Assembly (NCBI GenBank): GCA_030665925.1
Contig: DAOUYX010000039.1
Coordinates: 1 to 10,421, forward strand
Length of the DNA stretch: 10,421 nucleotides
DNA from: Methanosarcinales archaeon
GTDB lineage: Archaea > Halobacteriota > Syntropharchaeia > Alkanophagales > Methanospirareceae
Direction of reading: 5' to 3'
Shown piece after piece: positions 1 to 6,921 of the stretch. The notes beneath the pieces are model-generated. The model was not told where the DNA came from. It worked only from the letters and a program-made list of their open reading frames with translations, and searched no databases. Position numbers and translations under genes: made by a program. Each line of letters opens with the position of its first letter. The stretch's first letter is position 1.

Positions 1-1744
1 CTTCCGCTCTTTTGTACTTATAAATTAAATCGTTTCTCTCTTTGAGATGGTGGTCTAAAGTTGGTTTTTCTTCATCCCAGAGCCAATCAGATAGGGTAAG
101 TTTCGCTTTCTTGAACTCGCTCAGGTCTACATATCCAATCAAACTGTTCCCCACCCTAAGGTTATAGTCAATATTTGGCAATGGTTTTATGTACCCCGGC
201 TCGTAAGAGTCAACAAGCCACAGCCAGAGCCTCAGCTTTGCTATCTCTATACCGTTCGGATTTATGTCAACGCCATAAAGATTGTTTATCAAAATTAACT
301 TCTTCAAAGCGGTATCTGAATTTCCTAAGCCCAATTTGTCGTTTATACGCCTGTTCAACTCAAACAGGATATTTGCCGCTGCAAGCAAGAACGCACCTGA
401 ACCACAGGCGTTGTCCAGAACCCGCACTTTCAGAAGTATTCTGTTCCAGATATCGTTTAAGGTCGTTGCTGGAAGTATAAACAACTCTTCAATGTCCTTA
501 ATAAGTTCCGTCTCCTTATATCCCTTCTCAGCCTTAAGAATCTCGTTTGTTTTTTCTATTATGTACGGGTAGATCGTATTCTCCGAGATATATTTCGTTA
601 TTGGCTTTGGCGTGTAGTACGCACCGGTTCCCTTTCTGTCAGTGGCGGTCATCGCCCTTTCAAAGATATAGCCCAGTATTTCTGGATCTATGGAATCTCC
701 GTTCCCTAACTGCTCTTTATGTACGAACTTGAAACTGTCTAAAAACTCTATTACCTTCTTCAGAATCTCCGCTTTTACTTTATAATCCAAATTTCTCTTT
801 TCGACTTCAATATGTGTAAACAAACTCCCATTCAAGTAGGGGATATCTTTGAACCGTTCATTAATATCCTGTCGTTGATCCTCTGGAGTATTCAGAACAC
901 CGAAAAACAACTGCCTTAATTTAGGCGTGAGTTCATCCTCTTTCACTTCAGATAGATATTTGAGTACATCTTCCTCTATAATGCCTTTTGACTGTAAGAA
1001 CTTTATGAAAATCAGCCGATTCATCACAACCTGGGCTATTTGCTCCCGCTCTTCCAAATCTCTTACGCCAATGACGTTGTTGACCAGACAATCCTCTTCA
1101 GAAACGGTCTTCTGTTTGTTCTCGTGATTCTTATATCTGCCGCCGTGCAAAAGCGCATTATACCAACCATAAAACTTCTTGCTTATCTCTTCTTCCGTCT
1201 TTTGCGAAACAACTCGCTCTTTACCAACCAGAAATTCCTTTATCTGGTCAAACTGCTCTTCTAATCTTAGATCACTCACTATTTCTTCGTTCTTGTCAAT
1301 GAATATCCATCTCAATCCATTTGTGGCCACACCAAAATCATAATTCTCTTTCACTTCTGCGAGTTTGAACAAGCCCTTTATTTGATTAACGCCGCTATCT
1401 TTACCCTTCTCTAAATCAGCATTCAACGGCTTTGCTTCAACTAAGAACCTGCCTCTTTTGCTTTTAATCCGGTAATCAACACTTCGATGACCCTGCGGCG
1501 TCTCGAAGGATTTTTCTGGCAGTTTCTCCAACTCCAGCGCATCGAAAATTTTATCAATCAGGAAATCTCGCGTAAATGCTTCTGCCTCCGCCGGTTCTTT
1601 CATAAAATCAGGACGGAGTTTCTCCCCTTCGTTAAAAACCCTGTTCTTACCATCTAACGTCAGTCGTTCCTTGATATCCTTTATTAGTCTATCAACAATA
1701 GTTGCCGAGTTCATTTTCACGGAACGCTTTATTTCATCCGTCAT
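1..1744 (-). CDS. Type IIG (Eco57I-like) restriction enzyme/adenine-specific DNA methyltransferase, 5' part
   Basis: I translated this frame by hand on the minus strand. It is open for 581 codons and leaves the window at the left edge without a stop. A PD-(D/E)XK-type nuclease site is visible near the N-terminus: D90, then LVEAK with E103 and K105. It is followed by a YDFGVATNGLRWIFI stretch (about 135-149), typical of type I/IIG restriction subunits. The methylase part shows motif X (KGTGAYYTPKPI, 371-382), the AdoMet motif I (DNACGSGAFLL, 444-454) and motif II (LYGVDINPNGIEIAKLRL, 489-506). The catalytic NPPY motif and the target-recognition domain would lie beyond the edge. The ATG at 1744 is well supported because an in-frame TAG lies two codons upstream. 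No Shine-Dalgarno is seen. The expected role is to cut and methylate DNA with one polypeptide as defence. Recognition site and activity cannot be judged. A BREX PglX-type methylase is less likely because of the N-terminal nuclease motif. Confidence 0.88.
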   Translation of the reverse strand, partial: MTDEIKRSVKMNSATIVDRLIKDIKERLTLDGKNRVFNEGEKLRPDFMKEPAEAEAFTRDFLIDKIFDALELEKLPEKSFETPQGHRSVDYRIKSKRGRFLVEAKPLNADLEKGKDSGVNQIKGLFKLAEVKENYDFGVATNGLRWIFIDKNEEIVSDLRLEEQFDQIKEFLVGKERVVSQKTEEEISKKFYGWYNALLHGGRYKNHENKQKTVSEEDCLVNNVIGVRDLEEREQIAQVVMNRLIFIKFLQSKGIIEEDVLKYLSEVKEDELTPKLRQLFFGVLNTPEDQRQDINERFKDIPYLNGSLFTHIEVEKRNLDYKVKAEILKKVIEFLDSFKFVHKEQLGNGDSIDPEILGYIFERAMTATDRKGTGAYYTPKPITKYISENTIYPYIIEKTNEILKAEKGYKETELIKDIEELFILPATTLNDIWNRILLKVRVLDNACGSGAFLLAAANILFELNRRINDKLGLGNSDTALKKLILINNLYGVDINPNGIEIAKLRLWLWLVDSYEPGYIKPLPNIDYNLRVGNSLIGYVDLSEFKKAKLTLSDWLWDEEKPTLDHHLKERNDLIYKYKRAE

Positions 1745-1863
1745 AATCTATAGTCCATTTCTTACGTTTATTCTTGCAAATGAGAATATTATTATAGTGC
1801 ATAATTAACTATTGTGTTCCTTTCCAATTTTTTCTTTTAATCGCCCTCTTATATCTATTCGTA
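1745..1863. promoter_or_regulatory. Divergent intergenic promoter region between the restriction gene and hisC
   Basis: This 119-bp AT-rich stretch must hold the promoters of both divergent genes. On the plus strand, CTTATATC at 1848-1855 resembles an archaeal TATA box; transcription starting about 25 bp downstream would give an almost leaderless message for an ATG at 1882. An alternative weak box, CTTTTAAT near 1833-1840, would suit a start at 1864 or 1870. On the minus strand TATA-like AT runs lie near 1780-1800, but I cannot pick one. No operator-like palindrome is evident. Confidence 0.4.
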
Positions 1864-2961
1864 GTGCCTATGAATACCAATATGCGAGTGCCAGTGCGGT
1901 CATCCGTAGGAGAGTTAAAAGAATACAAGCCGGGGAAATTGGTAAAGGGAGCAATCAAGCTGAGTTCCAATGAGAACCCGTTAGGAGCCAGCCCAAAAGT
2001 AGTACGCGCGATTGTTGAACAATTAGAATCTGAGGATTTGAAGCTGAGCGTGTACCCGTGGGAACGGAACGAGGAAGCGCTCAGAGAAGAGATAGCACGT
2101 TATGTTAACGCAGACGTTGCTAAAATTGTCATAGGTGCGGGTATAGATGGCGTGATGGACACACTTGCCAGGATTTTTATTGGTAATGGCGATGAAGCGC
2201 TGATACCGGTGCCCACGTTCTCGCTCTACGAGTCACTGGTAAAAATAGCCGGCGGAACGCCACGGTACATACCACGAAAACCCGATGCGAATTATGATAT
2301 TCCCGTTAATGATGTAATTGCAGCCTGTAACGACAAGACACGCATGATATTCCTTTCCTCGCCGAACAATCCAACTGGAAACTGCATAGCCGAAGATGAA
2401 GTGCGCGAAATAGCAGAATCGCTGCAGTCGGCAATGGTGGTTATAGACGAAGCGTACGTGGAATTTGCAGATAAGTCGTTGGTGAATTTGGTAAATGAAT
2501 ATGAGAACGTGCTGGTATTACGAACCTTCTCAAAGGCGTTTGGGCTCGCAGGGCTGCGGGTTGGCTATGCTATACTACCAGAATGGCTGGTAAGTATTTA
2601 TAAAAAAGTTGCACTGCCCTTCACCGTTAACAACGTCGCGCTAATTGCAGCGATTGCCGCGTTAAAGGATAAAAAGCACTTACGCAGAAGTGTAGACTTG
2701 GTGCGGGTAGGAAGACCTTTTCTACTGGAGAATCTGCAAGGGCTGTTCACTGTTTATCCGTCAGAGGCTAATTTCGTGCTCGTTGACGTGTCGCCACGGA
2801 CGGCACGTGAAGTATTTGATGCGTTGTTAAAAAAAAGGATAACCGTACGAGATTGCTCTTCATTTAGAGGTGCAGGCGATTTGCTTATCCGGATCAGCGT
2901 AGGTACGAAGGAGCAGAATGAGAAAGTTGTAGCGGCGTTGAAACACTTTCTTTCTTTATAA
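1864..2961 (+). CDS. hisC: Histidinol-phosphate aminotransferase
   Basis: This is a PLP-dependent class I/II aminotransferase of normal HisC length (365 aa from the GTG at 1864). It converts imidazole-acetol phosphate and glutamate to histidinol phosphate in histidine biosynthesis in the cytosol. Visible family motifs are KLSSNENPLG (32-41), YPWERNE (64-70), FLSSPNNPTGN (163-173), VVIDEAYVEF (192-201, with D195 expected to contact the PLP ring nitrogen) and RTFSKAFGLAGLRVGY (220-235). K224 is the expected Schiff-base lysine. RISVG near the C-terminus carries the usual substrate-carboxylate arginine. The drawn start is the longest one. ATGs at 1870 and 1882 are at least as likely, and the 1882 start best matches the usual short N-terminus ahead of the KEYKPGK segment. 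No other his gene is in the window. A related aromatic aminotransferase is possible but less likely. Confidence 0.9.
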   Translation: MPMNTNMRVPVRSSVGELKEYKPGKLVKGAIKLSSNENPLGASPKVVRAIVEQLESEDLKLSVYPWERNEEALREEIARYVNADVAKIVIGAGIDGVMDTLARIFIGNGDEALIPVPTFSLYESLVKIAGGTPRYIPRKPDANYDIPVNDVIAACNDKTRMIFLSSPNNPTGNCIAEDEVREIAESLQSAMVVIDEAYVEFADKSLVNLVNEYENVLVLRTFSKAFGLAGLRVGYAILPEWLVSIYKKVALPFTVNNVALIAAIAALKDKKHLRRSVDLVRVGRPFLLENLQGLFTVYPSEANFVLVDVSPRTAREVFDALLKKRITVRDCSSFRGAGDLLIRISVGTKEQNEKVVAALKHFLSL

Positions 2962-2980
2962 GGGGCCAAGTCCCCCTTAT
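2958..2980 (+). terminator. Stem-loop overlapping the hisC stop codon
   Basis: ATAAGGGG (2958-2965) is perfectly complementary to CCCCTTAT (2973-2980) across a 7-nt loop. The TAA stop (2959-2961) lies inside the left arm. No T tract follows directly, so this may be a 3'-end stabilising hairpin rather than a terminator. Its role is inferred from position only. Confidence 0.45.
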
Positions 2981-2994
2981 CAATCCTCCCGACC

Positions 2995-3019
2995 AAAAAA
3001 AAACTTTCTTAAAAGTTTT
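2995..3019 (-). terminator. Hairpin plus T-run terminator for nadA
   Basis: AAAACTTT (3000-3007) pairs perfectly with AAAGTTTT (3012-3019) across a 4-nt loop. Read on the minus strand, the hairpin runs into nine consecutive T residues (3003 down to 2995), about 20-40 nt after the nadA stop. Oligo-T is the usual archaeal termination signal. On the plus strand the right arm supplies TTTT, so the site may also end hisC transcripts. Confidence 0.6.
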
Positions 3020-3036
3020 AAAAAGAAAAAGTGTGC

Positions 3037-3951
3037 TTAGTGCGATAGCGTGAGCATCCGCTCGATGGGTTTCCTCGCAGCCTCCATAATTTCAGGTGAA
3101 AGAACGACTTCGGGCTGCTCCTGCTCTAACGCCACTTCTACATTCTCCAAGGTGCACATCTTCATCTGCGGGCAGACCGCAGTATTGGAAACCGGATAAA
3201 ATTTCTTCCCCGGGACTTCCTTTTCGAGCCGATGCAGAAGCCCGATCTCAGTGCCAATCAGAAACTCTTCGTCCTCCACTTCCTTGCTAATCTTCACCAT
3301 GCCACTGGTGGACGCGATATAATCTGCTCTGTCCTGAACTTCGGGAATGCACTCTGGATGAACCATTATTTTCGCATTGGGATGCGCGTCCTTCGCTTTC
3401 AGCAGGTCTTCAAGAGTGATTTGATGATGTGACGGGCAATTCCCATGTTCCGGCACTGGAACAATCTTCTTTGACGTGCCCTGCTGCGCGTAATATGCTA
3501 AATTGTGATCAGGCCCAAATAATACGGTTGAAGTATCCATTGCCCGCACTATTTCCTGTGCGTTCGCCGAAGTGCAGATGCAGTCGGCAAGTGCCTTACT
3601 TTCCGCAAGTGTATTTACGTAGAGGACAGTTTCGACATCGGGATGCTCACTCTTTGCCGCACGCAGAACTTCCTGAGGCAATTGCTGTGCCATCGGGCAG
3701 ATCGCACAGACATCCGGGATAACGACTTTTTTATGTGGATTTAATATCGCAGCGGTCTCCGCCATGAAATCAACACCGCAGAAGATAATTATATCTGCAC
3801 TCGTATCCATCGCTATTCGCGCAAGCTCTAAGGAGTCTCCAACGAACTCCGCGATGTCCTGCACCTCCGCTCTCTCGTAATTATGAGCTAAAACAATCGC
3901 ATTCTTCTTCCGCTTTAATGCTTCTATTCGCTCTTCTATCCTCATGACCAC
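3037..3951 (-). CDS. nadA: Quinolinate synthase A (4Fe-4S enzyme)
   Basis: NadA condenses iminoaspartate with dihydroxyacetone phosphate to make quinolinate in de novo NAD synthesis. At 304 aa it has the normal length of the compact archaeal and thermophile type. Family motifs are visible in order: VLAHNYERAEVQDIAEFVGDS (about 20-40), FCGVDFMAETAAIL (57-70), PDVCAICPMA (79-88), GPDHNLAYY (146-154), EHGNCPSHH (168-176), VHPEC (197-201), STSGM (214-218), GTEIGLLHRL (233-242) and NTAVCPQMKMCTLENV (256-271). The three cluster ligands are expected at C85 (or C82), C172 and C260. The start at 3951 is ambiguous with an ATG two codons downstream (3945). No Shine-Dalgarno is obvious. nadB/aspartate dehydrogenase and nadC, its usual partners, are not in the window. 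It converges on hisC and is divergent from the DUF123 gene. Confidence 0.97.
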   Translation of the reverse strand: MVMRIEERIEALKRKKNAIVLAHNYERAEVQDIAEFVGDSLELARIAMDTSADIIIFCGVDFMAETAAILNPHKKVVIPDVCAICPMAQQLPQEVLRAAKSEHPDVETVLYVNTLAESKALADCICTSANAQEIVRAMDTSTVLFGPDHNLAYYAQQGTSKKIVPVPEHGNCPSHHQITLEDLLKAKDAHPNAKIMVHPECIPEVQDRADYIASTSGMVKISKEVEDEEFLIGTEIGLLHRLEKEVPGKKFYPVSNTAVCPQMKMCTLENVEVALEQEQPEVVLSPEIMEAARKPIERMLTLSH

Positions 3952-4037
3952 GCAACACTGTATGTATGTATCCTATGTCTTGTAATAGATGTTAAAAATA
4001 CAATACAATAAGATAAGCAAAGCAAACGAACGAACAA
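3952..4037. promoter_or_regulatory. Divergent promoter region between nadA and the DUF123 gene
   Basis: This 86-bp region is AT-rich and made of short iterated words: TGTA/TATG repeats near 3960-3971, CAATA twice near 4001-4010, GCAAA and CGAA doublets near 4017-4033. TTAAAAATA at 3992-4000 could serve as a TATA element for the plus gene (ATG at 4038). Its complement could serve nadA. Neither is strong enough to be certain. Confidence 0.35.
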
Positions 4038-4481
4038 ATGAAGGGAACCTATGTGCTCATCATAGAAAATAGCAGGGACAGAGAAGTAAAAATTGGCAAA
4101 ATAGGCTGCATAGCGTTTAAAAAAGGATTTTATGCGTATGTCGGTTCCGCTCTTTCCGGATTGGTGCCAAGGATAGGAAGGCATCTGCGTGACGTTGGCA
4201 ATAATAAAAAGTTGCATTGGCATATAGATTATTTCCTGGCGAATTCGGGGGTGGAAGTAAAGGAAGTGGTGTTTGCAGAAACGGAGGCGCGGAAAGAATG
4301 CGAAATCGCTGCAAACTTGAGTATTCGATTAAAGTCCATAGCTCGTTTCGGATGCACCGATTGTTCATGTAAAAGCCATCTGTTCTTTTCTATCCGTTTA
4401 ACAGAACTCAAAGAGCACGTTTACAATAGCTTTCATTCCGCAGGAGAGCATTTCCTCGCCACAAAAATAAATCCTGTATGA
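4038..4481 (+). CDS. DUF123 / GIY-YIG-like family protein
   Basis: This is a 147-aa protein of the DUF123 family, a small archaeal and bacterial family related to GIY-YIG nucleases and sometimes fused to endonuclease III-type proteins. Visible hallmarks are GTYVLIIE (3-10), the KGFYAYVGSALSGLVPRIGRH block (about 29-49) with the YVGSA core and conserved R and H, WHIDYFL (61-67), ECEIA (87-91) and the cysteine-rich FGCTDCSCKSHLFF signature (103-116). The last of these looks like a possible metal site. The substrate is unknown; a DNA or RNA processing role is inferred from the GIY-YIG relationship only. The conserved domain ends near residue 116, and the remaining roughly 30 residues form a less conserved tail whose last 49 nt overlap the 3' end of the convergent trmI gene. 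The ATG at 4038 puts the family motif right at the N-terminus, so the start is credible, although no ribosome binding site is seen. Confidence 0.88.
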   Translation: MKGTYVLIIENSRDREVKIGKIGCIAFKKGFYAYVGSALSGLVPRIGRHLRDVGNNKKLHWHIDYFLANSGVEVKEVVFAETEARKECEIAANLSIRLKSIARFGCTDCSCKSHLFFSIRLTELKEHVYNSFHSAGEHFLATKINPV

Positions 4482-5245
4482 GCAACCATTCGATGCTCCG
4501 GGCGTATGCTTCTCCCTTTAACTTCCCAGCCGCGCATCCCAATCTCGTAAATGCCCATAACGCGAAAGTTTTCCGCGTACCTCAGCTCCAGCCGTTTCGA
4601 AAGCTTGTAGATCTGCAGCACTGTGGGGTTGTAGCAGAGTAGGATTCCACCGTTTCTAAGCGATTCTTCTACGTGTTTCAGTGCTCTCCACGGCTCCTGA
4701 AGGTCCAGCAGTATTCTGTCCAGTTCTTTATCTTCTATGCCCTCATATACGTCCTTCTCCTTCACCACTAACTCACCGGAACCTTCTCTTCCCGCACTTT
4801 CTACCGTGCCGAAGAACGTTTCTATATTGCTCTGTGCGACCTCTGCGAATTCCTTTCTACGCTCGTATGATACCACTTTTCCATCAGTGCCCACCGCACG
4901 CAGCAACGCCATTGTAAGCGCTCCAGAACCTATCCCTGCCTCTAACACCGTTGCACCCGGAAATATGTCCGCAAGCATTAAAATAGCGGCAATGTCCTTC
5001 GGGTATATTATCTGCGAACCTTTCCGCATCTTTGCGATGTATTCCGCTAACGTGGGTCTGACGACCAAGAACTTTTCACCATAGCACGATCTTACGACAC
5101 TTCCGTCCTCCGCTCCTATTATTTCATCATGTGATATTGTTCCGTGGCGGAATGTGAAAGAGGACCCGGCATTCAATAAAATATGGTATCTCCTGCCTTT
5201 TCTGTCTATCAAATGCACAAGTTCGCCTTCTTTTATCCTTAACAT
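4433..5245 (-). CDS. trmI: tRNA (adenine-N1)-methyltransferase TrmI, archaeal type
   Basis: This AdoMet-dependent enzyme methylates N1 of adenine in the tRNA T-loop (position 58; archaeal enzymes also modify 57). At 270 aa it has typical length. The N-terminal beta-rich part (1-about 75) contains the GRRYHILLNAGSSFTFRHG stretch that precedes HDEIIG. A class I Rossmann methyltransferase follows: IYPKDIAAIL (80-89), AdoMet motif I LEAGIGSGALTMALLRAVG (101-119), acidic motif II SYERRKEFAEVA (127-138) and the catalytic-region DRILLDLQEPW (176-186), a variant of the family's DLPEPW. LRNGGILLCYNPT (196-208) completes the fold. TrmI normally works as a homotetramer, so no partner gene is needed. The start at 5245 places LRIKEGE at the N-terminus, as in the family. 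The 3' end overlaps the DUF123 gene by 49 bp. It is divergent from the TldE/PmbA-type gene with a 61-bp gap. Confidence 0.93.
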   Translation of the reverse strand: MLRIKEGELVHLIDRKGRRYHILLNAGSSFTFRHGTISHDEIIGAEDGSVVRSCYGEKFLVVRPTLAEYIAKMRKGSQIIYPKDIAAILMLADIFPGATVLEAGIGSGALTMALLRAVGTDGKVVSYERRKEFAEVAQSNIETFFGTVESAGREGSGELVVKEKDVYEGIEDKELDRILLDLQEPWRALKHVEESLRNGGILLCYNPTVLQIYKLSKRLELRYAENFRVMGIYEIGMRGWEVKGRSIRPEHRMVAHTGFIFVARKCSPAE

Positions 5246-5253
5246 TTTTTAAC

Positions 5254-5280
5254 CACGGATTACACAGATTTTCACAAGGA
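5254..5280 (+). repeat. Degenerate short tandem repeat, CAC(G/A)GATT type
   Basis: Three imperfect units follow one another: CACGGATTA (5254-5262), CACAGATTTT (5263-5272) and CACAAGGA (5273-5280). The repeat lies in the 61-bp gap between trmI and the TldE/PmbA-type gene. Similar words recur between genes in many prokaryotic genomes, to my recollection. With three degenerate units, chance or a promoter function cannot be excluded. Confidence 0.35.
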
Positions 5281-5306
5281 AACCGTTTCAAATTTAATTA
5301 GTTCTT

Positions 5307-6731
5307 ATGGCTTCTAAATATGTAAAAGATAAGACGAAAAAAATGCTTGACTTCATGCATGAAGGACTGAAACTGGCGTTGAAAAGCTGCGACCAGGCAG
5401 AGATCTACGGAGAACGGAGCGATGTGTTAAGCATTGACCTTGAGCGTGAGGAAGTGAAGAAGGTAAAGCACGTTAAAAGCACCGGTATCGGCGTGCGCGT
5501 TGTAATATCAAATAAGATAGGATTTTCACACACTACCGCTTTAGAAAAAGTAAAAATAGAGGAATGCGTTGCGCATGCGATAAAACAAGCGCGGGTATCA
5601 GAGCGAGATAAATATTTTCACGGCTTACCTGCACTCATGGCAGAAACGTCAAAGCAGGGCTACAAGGAACCCGAAAAGACGTTTGATCGCCGAATAGTTG
5701 CCCTTCTCGGCATTGAGGGCGGTAGCGAGGATGCGATAGCGTATTGCAAAGAGATGCTAACGGGGATGAAAGAACATAAGGTGAAAAAAGGTGTTCGATG
5801 CACACCAACAGAAGGGAGCTTCGCTGCAGCTTTTGATGAAACTTTCATTTTGAATTCTGAAGGTATCGAAACGCGTGATGCTGGCACGTACGTCTCCGCA
5901 GGAATAGCGGTGGTGGCAAGTGAAGATAGTAGTAGCGGCGAGGAAATATCGGGATACGAGAGTAAGGTAAGCAGAATGCTCGATGATATAGACTTTGGCT
6001 GGATAGGCCAAGAGGCAGTAAAAATAGCCGTGGATAGCTTAGGTGGTAAGCAGCTAAAAACGAAGGAGCTTCCTGTCGTCTTCTCTCCCAAGGCAGTGCA
6101 AAGCCTCTTCGCGTACACGGTAATTCCACAACTGAGCGCCGAGAATGTGCAGCGAAAGCAATCGCCCTATCATGGCAAAAAAGGGACGGTAATAGCTTCC
6201 GAAATTCTTACTATTGTAGACGATGGCACGATGCCGTCCGGGGTGAACAGCGGAAAGATGGACGGCGAAGGTGTTCCTGCCCAACCTACAACCGTAGTGG
6301 ACAAGGGCGTGCTCAGGAATTTCCTCTACGATTCTTACACCGCCAATAAAGACCGTGTAGAAAGCACAGGCAACGCACTAAGAAGCTTCGACAGTTTACC
6401 CGCTCCGGGGGCAACGAATTTTATCATAAAAGAAGAAGGGAAAAGTAGAGCGTCTAAAGAAGAAATCATCGGCGATATAAAGGAAGGACTGTTCATAAAC
6501 GATGTGATAGGTGCACACACCGCTTCAAGAGCATCCGGAGATTTCTCCGTCGTTGCACAGAATGCTTTTGGCATTAAAAACGGCGATTTGTTCCCCGTTA
6601 AGCACGTGATGATCGCGGGAAACATGCAAGAGGTATTGAAACATGTAGAAATGATTGGAGACGATACACGGCAGATTTATAATGTCGTCTCACCTTCTCT
6701 TATGGTATCGAAGGTGCAGGTCATAGCGTAA
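5307..6731 (+). CDS. pmbA: TldD/PmbA family protein, TldE (PmbA)-like subunit
   Basis: This 474-aa protein belongs to the TldD/PmbA (peptidase U62) family. It looks like the TldE/PmbA half, because the HExxxH zinc motif that marks the catalytic TldD subunit is absent. Supporting family stretches are the ERSDVLSIDLEREEVKKV N-terminal strand pair (about 36-53), STGIGVRVV (58-66), PVVFSPKAVQSLFAY (257-271), QSPYHGKKGTVIASEILTIVDDG (about 286-308), the MDGEGVPAQPTTVVDKGVLRNFLYDSYTA block (about 319-347) and STGNALR (354-360). In characterised cases TldD and TldE form a heterodimeric protease that trims ribosomally made peptides or unfolded peptides. A tldD partner is not in the window, which is notable because the two are often adjacent in archaea. 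The ATG at 5307 is the first start; an in-frame ATG at 5343 is an alternative. It is slightly longer than the roughly 450-aa E. coli protein. Confidence 0.88.
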   Translation: MASKYVKDKTKKMLDFMHEGLKLALKSCDQAEIYGERSDVLSIDLEREEVKKVKHVKSTGIGVRVVISNKIGFSHTTALEKVKIEECVAHAIKQARVSERDKYFHGLPALMAETSKQGYKEPEKTFDRRIVALLGIEGGSEDAIAYCKEMLTGMKEHKVKKGVRCTPTEGSFAAAFDETFILNSEGIETRDAGTYVSAGIAVVASEDSSSGEEISGYESKVSRMLDDIDFGWIGQEAVKIAVDSLGGKQLKTKELPVVFSPKAVQSLFAYTVIPQLSAENVQRKQSPYHGKKGTVIASEILTIVDDGTMPSGVNSGKMDGEGVPAQPTTVVDKGVLRNFLYDSYTANKDRVESTGNALRSFDSLPAPGATNFIIKEEGKSRASKEEIIGDIKEGLFINDVIGAHTASRASGDFSVVAQNAFGIKNGDLFPVKHVMIAGNMQEVLKHVEMIGDDTRQIYNVVSPSLMVSKVQVIA

Positions 6732-6736
6732 ACTAT

Positions 6737-6754
6737 GTTCTTCCTCTTTTCTTC
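6737..6754 (+). terminator. T-rich tract after the TldE/PmbA-type gene
   Basis: A pyrimidine-rich run containing TTCTTCCTCTTTTCTT begins about 6 nt after the stop codon. Archaeal RNA polymerase can terminate at T-rich tracts without a hairpin. Its function is inferred from position and composition only. Confidence 0.3.
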
Positions 6755-6841
6755 GCCGCAAAGGTTCACTGCGCGGTTGCACGGATCGGCAATTTTGGAC
6801 TGTAGAGGTCATGAACGTGAATAGCGCATTTTAGCGGATCC

Positions 6842-6858
6842 TAACTATGGGTTAGTTA
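6842..6858. promoter_or_regulatory. Inverted repeat upstream of the ftsZ promoter
   Basis: TAACTA (6842-6847) and TAGTTA (6853-6858) are perfect inverted repeats around a 5-nt centre, ending 24 bp upstream of the ftsZ TATA box. The size and placement would suit a dimeric regulator's operator, but 6-bp arms in AT-rich DNA can also arise by chance. The rest of the 190-bp gap before ftsZ (6755-6841) shows nothing I can assign. Confidence 0.25.
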
Positions 6859-6875
6859 TCAAGCGCCATCCCGAC

Positions 6876-6890
6876 CGAAAAGTTTATATA
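6876..6890 (+). promoter_or_regulatory. Archaeal BRE/TATA promoter of ftsZ
   Basis: CGAAAAG directly followed by TTTATATA (6883-6890) is close to the archaeal BRE plus TATA consensus. Initiation about 25 bp downstream of the box centre predicts a start near 6912. That gives a leader of about 10 nt for an ATG at 6922 or about 45 nt for an ATG at 6958. It is the clearest promoter in the window. Confidence 0.8.
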
Positions 6891-6921
6891 ACCCCTACTT
6901 CTTTAGTAGATAATTACAACC

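Noticed and set aside
175..1264. Several plus-strand open frames of 60-100 codons
   Set aside because: They lie antisense to a 581-codon minus-strand restriction-methylase frame with clear motifs, and their translations show no recognisable domain.
3952..4037. The iterated short words as a CRISPR or satellite array
   Set aside because: The units are 4-5 bp, differ from each other and occur only two or three times, with no spacer structure.
5660..6129. Overlapping minus-strand frames of 84-152 codons inside the TldE/PmbA-type gene
   Set aside because: They are shadows of a well-conserved plus-strand gene, without ribosome binding sites or recognisable domains.
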